A stretch of 64,000 nt of DNA, taken from assembly GCF_023715155.1 (NCBI RefSeq), contig NZ_JAMBNQ010000009.1, positions 62,001 to 126,000 of the forward strand, read 5' to 3'. The notes beneath the pieces are model-generated. The model made no database searches, was not told where the DNA came from, and saw only the letters and a list, made by a program, of their open reading frames with translations. The stretch comes from Neobacillus mesonae. Its GTDB lineage: Bacteria; Bacillota; Bacilli; Bacillales; Cytobacillaceae. A program made the translations under genes and the position numbers. Positions 36,121 to 44,557 of the stretch are shown piece by piece (the first letter of the stretch is position 1; the number at the start of each line of letters is the position of its first letter).

Positions 36121-37647
36121 GTGCAATTCGATCACGATCTCCAATCGATACAAGAAATGCGGGATGCAGTGAAACGGGCAAAAGAGGCACAATTAAAATA
36201 CCTATCTTACACCCAAGAACAGGTAGATGAAATTGTGAAGCAAGTGGCGCAGGCTGCTTACGCCAAATCGCTTGAGCTCGCCCAGATGGCTGTAGAAGAA
36301 ACCGGAATGGGTGTCGTGGAGCATAAAAAAATGAAAAACGAAGTAGGCTCGATGGCAGTCTACGAATCTATTAAAGATGAAAAGACAGTTGGCATCATTC
36401 GTGAAGACCGGGTGAACAAAGTGACAGAGGTTGCCTATCCTTACGGGATTGTTGCTGGTATCATTCCGACAACCAATCCGACGTCAACTGCCATTTTTAA
36501 GACATTGATTTCATTAAAAACAAGAAATGCAATTGTGGTCAGCCCGCATCCGCGTGCCGTGAACTGTACAGTGGAAGCGTTGAAAATCTGTCAGGAGGCT
36601 GCTGTAAAAGCAGGAGCGCCAGATGGGTTAATCGGCTGGATTTCCAAACCGTCGATGCCTGCCACTAATGAATTAATGAAGCACCGGGATGTAAATGTCA
36701 TTTTAGCCACAGGAGGCGGCGGACTGGTAAGAGCCGCTTACAGTTCCGGTAAACCTGCTTATGGTGTAGGACCAGGGAATGTTCCTTGCTATATTGAAAA
36801 AAGTGCAAATGTTGCGAAGTCAGTCGCAATGATTGTGGATAGCAAGTCCTTTGACAACGGTACAATTTGTGCCACAGAGCAAGCGCTTGTTGTTGATCGA
36901 AACATCAAGGAAATAGTCATTCGCGAGTTTAAGAATAATGGGGCTTATTTTCTCAGTACGGAAGAAAAAGTATTAGTTGAAAAAGTGATTACCCTATCCC
37001 CAGGGCATTTAAATCCAGCCATTGTTGGTCAATCCGCATATAAAATTGCTGAAATGGCAGGTGTCACGGTTCCACAGGAAACAAGGGTGCTTATTGCCGA
37101 AGAAACGAGAGTTGGCAAGGATGTCCCGTTTTCAATAGAAAAATTATCACCAGTCTTCCCGCTTTATACGGCTGACAGCTACGAGGAAGCAAAAGAGTAT
37201 TGCTTAAAACTGCTGAATCTTGGCGGCAGGGGCCATAGTTTAGCCCTTCATACCAATGATGAAAGCATCGCTAATGAATTTGCCCTGGAGATGCCGGTAT
37301 CAAGATTGATGGTCAACACCTTATCATCTATCGGTGCTGTCGGCGCAACTACTGGGCTGACGCCTTCATTAACATTAGGATGCGGTTCCTTTGGCGGCAA
37401 TATTACTGGTGATAACGTAACAGCACGCCACTTAATTAATATTAAGCGCATGGCCTATGGCACGAAAGAAGTATCCGTTCCAAAGCCGTCTATAAAGGCG
37501 GCAGTCAGCAGTAAATCTGAAAATAGCCCGCTGGATGTTGAAAAAATTGTCGGCCAAGTACTGCAGCAGGCAGTTCCCAAGGGAGAGGTCGACGCAAAAG
37601 TAATTGCTGAAATGGTTAATCAAGTAATTCAAAAAATATCAAACTAA
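36121..37647 (+). CDS. eutE: CoA-acylating acetaldehyde dehydrogenase EutE
   Basis: 508 aa. Catalytic Cys in FDNGTICATEQALV, NAD region TGGGGLVRAAYSSGKPAYG, and C-terminal GCGSFGGNI. It oxidises acetaldehyde to acetyl-CoA with NAD+. AAGGGAG is spaced for the GTG at 36121; the ATG at 36100 overlaps the eutL stop and lacks a site. It lacks the usual N-terminal encapsulation peptide. Instead about 50 extra residues follow the enzyme core, with a linker (SIKAAVSSKSENS) and helices LDVEKIVGQVLQQAV and AKVIAEMVNQVIQKI, which look like a C-terminal targeting peptide. Confidence 0.94.
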   Translation: MQFDHDLQSIQEMRDAVKRAKEAQLKYLSYTQEQVDEIVKQVAQAAYAKSLELAQMAVEETGMGVVEHKKMKNEVGSMAVYESIKDEKTVGIIREDRVNKVTEVAYPYGIVAGIIPTTNPTSTAIFKTLISLKTRNAIVVSPHPRAVNCTVEALKICQEAAVKAGAPDGLIGWISKPSMPATNELMKHRDVNVILATGGGGLVRAAYSSGKPAYGVGPGNVPCYIEKSANVAKSVAMIVDSKSFDNGTICATEQALVVDRNIKEIVIREFKNNGAYFLSTEEKVLVEKVITLSPGHLNPAIVGQSAYKIAEMAGVTVPQETRVLIAEETRVGKDVPFSIEKLSPVFPLYTADSYEEAKEYCLKLLNLGGRGHSLALHTNDESIANEFALEMPVSRLMVNTLSSIGAVGATTGLTPSLTLGCGSFGGNITGDNVTARHLINIKRMAYGTKEVSVPKPSIKAAVSSKSENSPLDVEKIVGQVLQQAVPKGEVDAKVIAEMVNQVIQKISN

Positions 37648-37666
37648 CTTTTAGGAGGAAATGAAA

Positions 37667-37960
37667 ATGAGTAGAGAATTAACAGCATTAGGAATGATTG
37701 AAACAAAAGGATTAGTAGCATCTGTTGAAGCAGCTGATGCCATGGTTAAGGCAGCTAATGTTCATTTAATCGGTAAAGTTCATGTTGGCGGCGGTATTGT
37801 GACTGTTTTAGTCCGTGGTGATGTTGGGGCAGTAAAGGCTGCTACTGATGCCGGAGCTGCTGCAGCTCAGCGTGTCGGCGAACTTAAGTCTGTCCATGTT
37901 ATTCCACGCCCGCATAACGAATTGGAAAGCATTTTACCAAAATTAGAGATTCAAGAGTAA
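37667..37960 (+). CDS. eutM: Microcompartment shell protein EutM (BMC-H)
   Basis: 97 aa, canonical single BMC domain: [24 protein letters not shown], then [19 protein letters not shown] and HVIPRPH. Hexamers tile the shell facets. GGAGG is 8 nt before the ATG at 37667 and only 2 nt before that at 37661, so the second is preferred. It lies 19 nt after eutE. Confidence 0.96.
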   Translation: MSRELTALGMIETKGLVASVEAADAMVKAANVHLIGKVHVGGGIVTVLVRGDVGAVKAATDAGAAAAQRVGELKSVHVIPRPHNELESILPKLEIQE

Positions 37961-37988
37961 TAGATTAATAAGGTAAGGAGCATGAAAC

Positions 37989-38642
37989 ATGGACCAACAA
38001 GCGATTCAAGCGATAGTGGCGGAAGTGGTTTCCCGGTTACAGGGAACTTCTCCCCAAGATGATTCAATCCCTATCGCAGTTTCTGCTCGACATTGTCATT
38101 TAAGTCAAAGCGACCTGGAAGCTCTTTTCGGTGAGGGATACGAGTTGACAAAAAAAGCGGATTTATCACAGCCTGGTCAATTCGCTGCAAATGAAACCAT
38201 TACAATTGCGGGACCAAGAGGAAGCCTTGAAAAAGTGCGCATTCTTGGTCCTGCGCGTAAGATGACCCAAGTGGAAGTGAGTTTAACGGACTCGATTAAA
38301 TTGGGCAGCAAACCTCCCCTCAGGGAATCAGGGGATATTGCCGGATCCGCAGCGATTACCCTGGTAGGACCAAAAGGCAGCCTTTATAAAAAGGAAGGAT
38401 TAATCATTGCCCAAACTCATATTCATATGAGTCCTGACGACGCCGACCGTTTTTCCGTAAAGAACGGAGAGTATGTCAAAGTGGAAGCCGGCGGAATCCG
38501 GCCGGTAACATTGGGAAAGGTGTTAATCCGCGTTTCTCCAAGGTATAAGCTTGAAATGCATGTCGATACAGATGAAGCCAATGCCGGTTTTATTACCGGA
38601 AAAACAAAAGGGAAACTTATTAAGTATGAGGCAATGTCATGA
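37989..38642 (+). CDS. pduL: Microcompartment phosphotransacylase, PduL family
   Basis: 217 aa. N-terminal encapsulation helix (QQAIQAIVAEVVSRLQ), then the metal-binding motifs VSARHCHLS and QTHIHMSPDDA of the duplicated PduL beta-barrels. It converts acetyl-CoA to acetyl phosphate and frees CoA within the compartment, taking the role of EutD. Its stop overlaps the next start (ATGA). Confidence 0.94.
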   Translation: MDQQAIQAIVAEVVSRLQGTSPQDDSIPIAVSARHCHLSQSDLEALFGEGYELTKKADLSQPGQFAANETITIAGPRGSLEKVRILGPARKMTQVEVSLTDSIKLGSKPPLRESGDIAGSAAITLVGPKGSLYKKEGLIIAQTHIHMSPDDADRFSVKNGEYVKVEAGGIRPVTLGKVLIRVSPRYKLEMHVDTDEANAGFITGKTKGKLIKYEAMS

Positions 38643-39313
38643 TAACACGGCAAATGATTGAGCAAATTGTTCAAGAAGTCATCAAACAATTGGCCGCTAA
38701 CGAAAATCATCAAGATAGCCATGATAAGCCAAAACTGCTGGTGATCGGTGAAACATCTTTTGTTGAACCGGACTATTTAGCGAAAATGAAAACAAAATGG
38801 GACATTATCAGTGATAATGAATCTGAAAAGGTAAAATGGGATCAAGTGGATCAGGTACTGATTTTGCATGCGACACAGGATTTATTGGTAAAGGGTGCAT
38901 TAGGCATATTTGATACTCGTGAAAGTAAACTGCTTTCGTGCTGCTTGCTGGAATCCATACCTGTCACGATGATTCCAACGGTTTTTCTAGAGAAACAGCT
39001 ATTTAATAGAACAACTTTGAACAAACCTTATGTTTTACAGCTGCAGAAATATAAGGAGCAGCTAGAGAATTTTGGCGCCTGTGTGGAAACATGGGGGAAT
39101 TTTCTGACCAAATCAGAGAAAGCAGCTGTACCAGATCAAGAGGAATCTATAACTGAAAAGAAAAAGCTGATTTCCCAAAGGGATATACAAGATTATAAGG
39201 AATCCATCATTGTGGTGGATAAAGATACCATCATCACCCCGCTGGCACGTGACACGGCCCGGGAATTAGGGAAAAGTATAAAGGTAATTGAAGTAAAAGG
39301 GGCGGAAAAATAA
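38639..39313 (+). CDS. Ethanolamine-utilisation protein of unknown function
   Basis: 224 aa. It also begins with an amphipathic helix (MIEQIVQEVIKQLAA), so it is probably packaged. A flavoprotein-like alpha/beta region (KLLVIGETSF, QVLILHATQDLLVKGALGIFD) follows, and the C-terminus (DKDTIITPLARDTARELGKSIKVIE) is shared by several BMC proteins. I believe it matches the eut-associated hypothetical family found in Clostridium and Listeria loci. Its biochemical role is unknown. Confidence 0.75.
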   Translation: MITRQMIEQIVQEVIKQLAANENHQDSHDKPKLLVIGETSFVEPDYLAKMKTKWDIISDNESEKVKWDQVDQVLILHATQDLLVKGALGIFDTRESKLLSCCLLESIPVTMIPTVFLEKQLFNRTTLNKPYVLQLQKYKEQLENFGACVETWGNFLTKSEKAAVPDQEESITEKKKLISQRDIQDYKESIIVVDKDTIITPLARDTARELGKSIKVIEVKGAEK

Positions 39314-39592
39314 ATGCAAATGGGCACAGTAATTGGAAATGTCTGGGCTACCAGGAAAGAGGATGAATTGACGGGTTTGAAATTTTTAATCGTTCAGCCT
39401 GAATTAGCAGACCGGACTTCTGCCGGTACACCATTTATTGCCGTGGATCGGATTGGTGCAGGGTTCGGCGACCAGGTTCTCGTTACCCGGGGCAGCGCAG
39501 CCAGCCATATGTCCAATGATAAGAAACTGCCCATCGATGCCCTCATAATTGGAATAATTGATTCTGTTGATGTTGAGAAAAGAGGTGAATAA
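39314..39592 (+). CDS. eutN: Microcompartment vertex protein EutN (BMC-P)
   Basis: 92 aa CcmL/EutN fold: GTVIGNVWATRKEDELTGLKFLIV and DRIGAGFGDQVLVTRGSAA. Pentamers cap shell vertices. It starts directly after the previous stop. Confidence 0.95.
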   Translation: MQMGTVIGNVWATRKEDELTGLKFLIVQPELADRTSAGTPFIAVDRIGAGFGDQVLVTRGSAASHMSNDKKLPIDALIIGIIDSVDVEKRGE

Positions 39593-39594
39593 TC

Positions 39595-39996
39595 ATGGGT
39601 AGAGCATTAGGAATGATTGAAACAAGGGGTCTAATTGGGTCTATTGAAGCTGGAGATGCTATGTTAAAATCGGCAGATGTCACCTTGGTTAAACAGGAAA
39701 AGATAGATGGAGCTCTCGTAACCGTACTTGTACAGGGAGACGTCAGTGCTGTTCAAGCTGCGGTTGATGCGGGGAAAGCGGCAGCCGCTAGAGTCGGTGA
39801 ACTTATTTCCGCTCACGTTATCCCGCATCCGGATGAATCTATTCGGGAGGTTTTATTAAAGAGTGACCATAATGTGAACGAAGCAGAGAAGAAAAAGGAA
39901 GATGCTGCTGAGGCAAAAGGGCCGGCTAAAAAGAAGACAGAGTCTTCCCAATCAGCCAGAACGAAACCAGCTGAAAAATCCGAGGAAGAAAAATAA
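39595..39996 (+). CDS. Second BMC-H shell protein with a charged C-terminal tail
   Basis: 133 aa. Residues 1-88 are a full BMC domain (ALGMIETRGLIGSIEAGDAM, VTVLVQGDVSAVQAAVDAG, HVIPHP) similar to EutM. Residues about 95-133 are a Lys/Glu/Ala/Ser-rich, apparently disordered tail (KKKEDAAEAKGPAKKK). EutK is the known eut BMC protein with a C-terminal extension, but there it is a folded helix-turn-helix; here the tail is unstructured, so I give no symbol. The tail probably faces lumen or cytosol as a docking or nucleic-acid-binding arm. Confidence 0.88.
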   Translation: MGRALGMIETRGLIGSIEAGDAMLKSADVTLVKQEKIDGALVTVLVQGDVSAVQAAVDAGKAAAARVGELISAHVIPHPDESIREVLLKSDHNVNEAEKKKEDAAEAKGPAKKKTESSQSARTKPAEKSEEEK

Positions 39997-40041
39997 TCCT
40001 TATTTCAGATAAACGAATCAGGCAATGAACGGAGGAGAACC

Positions 40042-40989
40042 ATGACATTTAAACGAAGGAAAATTGCGGTTATTGGTGCTGGTTTTACCGGTACAACAGC
40101 TGCTTTGATGCTTGCCCAAAAAGAACTGGGGGATGTAGTGATTGTAGATATTCCATCGCAAACAAACCCAACTAAAGGGAAGGCGCTTGATATGCTTGAG
40201 GCAGGCCCCGTTCAAGGTTTTAATGCCAATATTACCGGCACCTCCAAGTATGAAGATATCCAGGATGCGGATTTGGTGTTAATTACAGCCGGCCTGCCAA
40301 GAAAGCCGGGAATGAGCCGCGATGATTTAGTCGCTGTGAATGAGAAGATTATGATCGAGGTTTCGGAGAATGTAAAAAAATTCGCACCAAACAGCTATAT
40401 TATCGTGTTAAGCAATCCCGTCGATGCGATGACTTATGTTTGCTACAAAACGACTGGTTTTCCTAAAAACCGTGTCATTGGCCAATCAGGCGTATTAGAT
40501 ACGGCTCGTTTCAACACATTTGTTGCTCAGGAATTAAATGTATCGGTTGATGATATCAGCGGTTTCGTCCTTGGAGGCCATGGGGATGATATGGTTCCAT
40601 TGGTCCGCTATTCCTATGCAGGCGGTATTCCATTGGAAAAAATCCTCCCTCCGGAGAGAATTGAAGCCATTGTGGAAAGAACCCGGAAAGGCGGCGGAGA
40701 AATTGTTAACCTCCTTGGGCAAGGAAGTGCTTACTACGCCCCGGCCGCATCCATGGTTCAAATGGCAGAAGCCATCTTAAAAGATAAAAAGAGAATTTTA
40801 CCATCCATCGCGTACCTGCAGGGCGAATACGGCTGCCATGATCTTTACTTAGGTGTGCCGACAATTTTGGGCGGCAATGGAATTGAAAGCATTATAGAGA
40901 TTCCTCTCACAGCTGAAGAAAAAGCAGCATTGGACAAATCGGCTCAATCTGTCCAGAATGTCATGTCCATTCTGGTTACTGCAAAATAG
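40042..40989 (+). CDS. mdh: Malate dehydrogenase, last gene of the eut locus
   Basis: 315-aa LDH-like malate dehydrogenase of the Bacillus type. NAD motif [12 protein letters not shown], substrate loop [13 protein letters not shown] with the two Arg, [10 protein letters not shown] and catalytic His in [10 protein letters not shown]. It interconverts malate and oxaloacetate with NAD(H). It follows the BMC gene by 45 nt with its own GGAGGAG and precedes the operon terminator, so it is co-transcribed with eut. The usual housekeeping Bacillus mdh sits with citZ and icd; this is probably an extra copy. It lacks an evident encapsulation peptide and may regenerate NAD+ from EutE outside or at the shell. 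Confidence 0.93.
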   Translation: MTFKRRKIAVIGAGFTGTTAALMLAQKELGDVVIVDIPSQTNPTKGKALDMLEAGPVQGFNANITGTSKYEDIQDADLVLITAGLPRKPGMSRDDLVAVNEKIMIEVSENVKKFAPNSYIIVLSNPVDAMTYVCYKTTGFPKNRVIGQSGVLDTARFNTFVAQELNVSVDDISGFVLGGHGDDMVPLVRYSYAGGIPLEKILPPERIEAIVERTRKGGGEIVNLLGQGSAYYAPAASMVQMAEAILKDKKRILPSIAYLQGEYGCHDLYLGVPTILGGNGIESIIEIPLTAEEKAALDKSAQSVQNVMSILVTAK

Positions 40990-41003
40990 AAACATAGAGT
41001 GTC

Positions 41004-41038
41004 AGGCACCATCTTAATAAGATTGGTGCTTTTATTTT
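41004..41038 (+). terminator. Terminator of the eut operon
   Basis: AGGCACCATCTT and AAGATTGGTGCTT pair with one bulge; tail TTTTATTTT. It starts 14 nt after the mdh stop. Confidence 0.85.
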
Positions 41039-41387
41039 ATCTAGTCACAAAACGTCAGTGAATAAAGAATTAGCAGAGTCGCTTGAGAATGCCAAAACCA
41101 AGCGTGTTCGCCTAATTAAAACGTTCAGCTGGCTGGACATTCCTCGGTTTGTAGTCACCCATCACATATCCTTCTGCACAAATATTCATGAACAATTTTC
41201 ATCCATTGATTTTTTTATTCCATGTAAATTTCCAATACAGCAAAAATATCCACCTGCGGCTATGATCTATCTTTTTATAAAAATTTAACGTCTTTTAGGA
41301 AAGGATACAATTCTTTAGTCGTATCTATATAGGAAGAAATACCTTTTTCAAACAGCAATGTCATATCTCAATCAGGGGTGAGGAGCC
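41039..41387. other. Non-coding gap
   Basis: About 350 nt. A 76-codon frame (41058-41288) lacks a ribosome site. On the opposite strand a 24-codon stretch (NICAEGYVMGDYKPRNVQ) looks protein-like but has no start signal. I see no RNA gene or clear promoter; it may be a decayed gene. Confidence 0.4.
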
Positions 41388-42470
41388 GTGGCCAAATTAT
41401 GTTCTAACTGTGGCAGGGAATTGGGGGCAGAGGATAAATTTTGTACAGAGTGCGGGACAAGGGTGATACAGGTCAATCTATCTTTAGAAAAGGATTCATC
41501 ATCACCTAATGAAGGTACATTGTCAAAAAGGCAATCAGGCACAAAAAAGTGGGTACCATTGATCATTACTTTTTCCGTAATAGGGCTTGTGATTGCTGGC
41601 ATTGCAGCTTATTTCATTATTGTTTTTCTTAAAGACTCCAGGCAGGATGCTGCTTCGGCTGTTTCTATTCCCGGGAAAACGGTAGAGAATATTTCATTAA
41701 AGATGGAAGAAGATAGCAGGCAGCCAGAAGCCGGCAGGGAGGAGTCAATAATCGAAAGGTATACGAAAAAGCTAAATGCCTTAAAAATCCATACATCTGG
41801 AATAGATATTTCTATTGGAGGTTGGAAAATAATAAGCGAGAATGGAAGAGTATCATTAGATGCCTCCCAGATTCCGGCAAAAGATTTAGCACGAATTTTT
41901 GACTTGTATGATACAGGGAACGTAAAAGCTTTGAAAAACTGGGCGAAAGACGTGTATTACATAGCGGAAGATTTGTCACAGGAGCTTAATGACAAATGGT
42001 CGATTGAAGCAGGCAATACATGTGTTTCAGAGTATCCAGCAACACTTTCTAATGCCGATCTATCAGCCTATTCTGGTTCATGCGGCTATTCCATCCCCGT
42101 TTTGACTGGAACGGAAAAGGATGATTTATCATTAGTTATCCATACCAGCGTATTCGGCAAAGCAAATGATACTTCACCCCCGCCCGCGCCAAGCCCGGTT
42201 CCTCTATCGGGTGAGTTTATTTTTCCTTATAGTGATGTGCTGAGGTTAACAGAGAGTGAAATCGCGCCGCTTTCACTCAGCCAGCTCAGGCTGGCGCGAA
42301 ATGAAATTTATGCCCGCCATGGCTATATTTTTAAATCTGCGGATTTACGGGAATATTTTTCAAATAAGTTATGGTATTACCAGGATCCATCCTTTGATGA
42401 AACGTCCTTAAATAACGTTGAAAAATATAATGTGGAATTGATTAAGAATAGGGAAAGTTTCCTTAAGTGA
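41388..42470 (+). CDS. Zinc-ribbon membrane protein with C-terminal YARHG domain
   Basis: 360 aa from a GTG behind GGTGAGGAG. Zinc ribbon at residues 5-23 (CSNCGRELGAEDKFCTECG), a single membrane helix at about 53-76, an extracellular region of about 190 residues without known motifs, a proline-rich hinge (PPPAPSPVP) and a C-terminal YARHG domain (LRLARNEIYARHGYIF, residues about 290-310) ending DETSLNNVEKYNVELIK. YARHG is an extracellular module found in cell-envelope and putative peptidase-linked proteins. The function here is unknown. Confidence 0.85.
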   Translation: MAKLCSNCGRELGAEDKFCTECGTRVIQVNLSLEKDSSSPNEGTLSKRQSGTKKWVPLIITFSVIGLVIAGIAAYFIIVFLKDSRQDAASAVSIPGKTVENISLKMEEDSRQPEAGREESIIERYTKKLNALKIHTSGIDISIGGWKIISENGRVSLDASQIPAKDLARIFDLYDTGNVKALKNWAKDVYYIAEDLSQELNDKWSIEAGNTCVSEYPATLSNADLSAYSGSCGYSIPVLTGTEKDDLSLVIHTSVFGKANDTSPPPAPSPVPLSGEFIFPYSDVLRLTESEIAPLSLSQLRLARNEIYARHGYIFKSADLREYFSNKLWYYQDPSFDETSLNNVEKYNVELIKNRESFLK

Positions 42471-42530
42471 GGAGGAGAGCAGGGAGTTCGAAGGGGAGCA
42501 ATTATTAATAAGTAAATGTGAAGTTTATGC

Positions 42531-42560
42531 AAAAACCAAGGGAAATCCCCTTGGTTTTTT
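42531..42560. terminator. Bidirectional terminator
   Basis: AAAAACCAAGGG, short loop, CCCCTTGGTTTTTT, between the convergent YARHG gene and the small minus-strand gene. Confidence 0.9.
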
Positions 42561-42570
42561 AGAAGAAAAA

Positions 42571-42777
42571 TTACCGCCATGGGGGTCTCCATCCAGGAAC
42601 TCCGTATTGGCTATAAGGTGTTGGCAGTTGAGGATATGATGTGTTGTGATGATTAGGGTTATTTTGGGAGGTTGGGTAATGCTGCGGCGAGTGTCCTAAA
42701 GTATGGTGATTATATTGGGCCATACAGCCTCCGCCAGGTTGTCCGGGATGTGGACCTGTAACAATATGATGCGACAA
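42571..42777 (-). CDS. Small His/Pro/Asn-rich protein, possible spore-coat component
   Basis: 68 aa. AAAGAGGTG is 6 nt from the TTG at 42777, which I take as start; an ATG at 42795 precedes that ribosome site. The product has many His, Pro, Asn, Gln and Tyr (QYNHHTLGHSPQHY, NPNHHNTSYPQ), one Cys, and ends PGWRPPWR. Such composition is typical of small outer-spore or coat proteins in Bacillus, but I cannot place it in a named family. The His clusters could bind metal. Confidence 0.6.
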   Translation of the reverse strand: MSHHIVTGPHPGQPGGGCMAQYNHHTLGHSPQHYPTSQNNPNHHNTSYPQLPTPYSQYGVPGWRPPWR

Positions 42778-43056
42778 TTTTTTCACCTCTTTCATGTGCT
42801 GTAATATATTTTATGAGAAAAAAACAATGGCGTGTCCATTTTGACATGGGGAAGGTGCCTTTTTCTATTTAAATGGATGGCTAGTTTTTTATATGCCTTG
42901 TTTTTCTGGTTCATAGTTTATTAGAATTTGACGGAACCGCATTTGGTGATGCAGAATTTGGTCTTGGTGATATCCCTTTTGGTGATTTTTTGAAACTAAC
43001 CGTGTCCGTGTAATCCAGCAGAAAAAGCATGGGGCAGATCCCATGCTTCATTTGCT
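42778..43056. other. Non-coding gap upstream of the repeat array
   Basis: About 280 nt. A short run with three TTTGGTGAT/CTTGGTGAT words (around 42945-42995) can be read as a Gly/Asp/Phe-rich peptide but has no start codon. No recognised RNA or promoter, although the promoter of the His-rich gene must lie here. Confidence 0.4.
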
Positions 43057-43999
43057 AGATGAAAATAATTTTATGAAAGACACTTTACCAGTTATAGGAC
43101 AGAATTTTGTCCTTCATGAGTATGATGAAGGACACCTAACAGTTTAGAAGGCAAGTTTTTGTCCTTCATGAGCGTGATGAAGGACAAATCCCAGTTTAGA
43201 AGGCAGGATTTTGTCCTTCATAAGCGGGATGAAGGACAAATCCCAGTTTAGAAGGCAGGGTTTTGTCCTTCATAAGCGGGATGAAAGACAAATCCCAGTT
43301 TAGAAGGCAAGATTTTGTCCTTCATAAGCGGGATGAAAGACAAATCCCAGTTTAGAAGGCAGGGTTTTGTCCTTCATAAGCGGGATGAAAGACAAATCCC
43401 AGTTTAGAAGGCAAGATTTTGTCCTTCATGAGCGGGATGAAGGACACTTCATAGTTTAGAAGGCAGGGTTTTGTCCTTCATGAACCAGATGAAGGCCACT
43501 TTCCAGTTTAGAAGGCAAGTTTTTGTCCTTCATGAGCGTGATGAAGGACACATCCCAGTTTAGAAGGCAGGGTTTTGTCCTTCATGAACCAGATGAAGGA
43601 CACCTTTCAGTTTTAAGGCAAGATTTTGTCCTTCATGAGTGTGATGAAGGACAAATCCCAGTTTAGAAGGCAGGGTTTTGTCCTTCATAAGCGGGATGAA
43701 AGACAAATCCCAGTTTAGAAGGCAAGATTTTGTCCTTCATGAGCGGGATGAAGGACACTTCATAGTTTAGAAGGCTAGGATTTGTCCTTCATGAGCGTGA
43801 TGAAGGACAAATCCCAGTTTAGAAGGCAAGATTTTGTCCTTCATAAGCGGGATGAAAGACAAATCCCAGTTTAGAAGGCAAGATTTTGTCCTTCATGAAC
43901 CAGATGAAGGCCACTTTCCAGTTTGTAAGACAAGGATTAGTCCTTCATGAACCGGATGAAAGACACTTTACCTGTACCAAGCCAACGTTTTGTCTTTCA
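43057..43999. repeat. Large tandem array, about 18 copies of a 52-bp hairpin unit
   Basis: The G of the TTTTGTCC core is at 43109, 43161, 43213, 43265, 43317, 43369, 43421, 43473, 43525, 43577, 43628, 43680, 43732, 43784, 43836, 43888, 43940 and (degenerate) 43992. All steps are 52 except one of 51. In each unit TTTGTCCTTCAT and ATGAAGGACAAA form a 12-bp stem around 7 nt, followed by a 21-bp linker TCCCAGTTTAGAAGGCAAGA-like. Many second arms read ATGAAAGAC, a wobble-tolerant change. Units are mosaic: variants (GAGCGGG, TAAGCGGG, GAACCAG loops) are shuffled along the array. Confidence 0.95.
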
Positions 44000-44031
44000 C
44001 ATCCCTAATCCCTAAGCCGCCCTTGATCTCT

Positions 44032-44169
44032 TCACCCCTTCATACGTTCGGGCAGGCTTTGAATCGACTGGACCACTAAATCAAGTTTTGATTCAATACG
44101 ATAAAGCAGATAAAGGGTCACGACGATGGGGAAGCCGACTTCACTGATGAGCGGAATGATTTGTTCCAC
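44032..44169 (-). CDS. yvrJ: YvrJ family small membrane protein
   Basis: 45 aa with GTG start at 44169 behind AAGGAGTG. The product reads EQIIPLISEVGFPIVVTLYL then LYRIESKLDLVVQSIQSLPERM: one membrane helix and an amphipathic tail, the YvrJ signature. It is found with DUF1659 and DUF2922 genes in many Bacillus; the trio's function is unknown. A terminator separates it from DUF2922, so its expression may depend on read-through. Confidence 0.85.
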   Translation of the reverse strand: MEQIIPLISEVGFPIVVTLYLLYRIESKLDLVVQSIQSLPERMKG

Positions 44170-44194
44170 AGCGCTTCACTCCTTTCTTTTTTGT

Positions 44195-44227
44195 AAAAAA
44201 GAGACCGGATTCCATCACGAAATCCGG
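44195..44227 (-). terminator. Terminator after the DUF2922 gene
   Basis: CCGGATT and AATCCGG pair around 9 nt; the minus-strand tail is TCTCTTTTTT. Confidence 0.85.
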
Positions 44228-44238
44228 CCCCTTCTCTG

Positions 44239-44457
44239 TTAGTTTATTTCATAATCGGTCACGTTTCTTTCTACGACTCTTGCCCCTTTTACTACGGCAA
44301 GATTCCCGCTGGCAGTGGAGAAAATATCAGCCGCAATAATTTGTTCCATAGCTGACTTCACCGCAGCCTCATCAATCGGCTCCTTCGGATTATCAATCGT
44401 TACATTAGCCGACTTTCCAAACTCAGTACCAAACTGCAATTCTAATGTTTTCGCCAT
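44239..44457 (-). CDS. DUF2922 family protein
   Basis: 72 aa: AKTLELQFGTEFGKSANVTI, then DEAAVKSAMEQIIAADIF and a C-terminal VVERNVTDYEI, the full DUF2922 pattern. Good ribosome site (GGAGGTG). Function unknown. Second gene of the DUF1659-DUF2922-YvrJ cluster. Confidence 0.9.
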   Translation of the reverse strand: MAKTLELQFGTEFGKSANVTIDNPKEPIDEAAVKSAMEQIIAADIFSTASGNLAVVKGARVVERNVTDYEIN

Positions 44458-44476
44458 TCTCTTTCACCTCCTTCAG

Positions 44477-44520
44477 TTTCAGGCCCACTCGTGGCCATTT
44501 GTCCATGCGGGGGCCTGAAA
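44477..44520. repeat. Inverted repeat ahead of DUF2922
   Basis: TTTCAGGCCC and GGGCCTGAAA form a perfect 10-bp stem with a 24-nt loop. It ends just before the ribosome site of the DUF2922 gene and could attenuate or balance expression between DUF1659 and DUF2922. Confidence 0.6.
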
Positions 44521-44557
44521 TTTTTCATTGTTCCCCAGCCATCCCTATACTTCTAGA

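Noticed and set aside
41058..41288. 76-aa plus-strand ORF between eut and the YARHG gene
   Set aside because: No ribosome site, odd composition and no neighbours that need it; kept only as a possible remnant.
42900..43000. Gly/Asp/Phe-rich reading frame with repeated TTTGGTGAT
   Set aside because: No start codon in frame and bounded by stops; probably low-complexity DNA.
43057..43999. CRISPR array
   Set aside because: The regular repeats suggested one, but the linkers are themselves repeated rather than unique spacers, and no cas genes are present.
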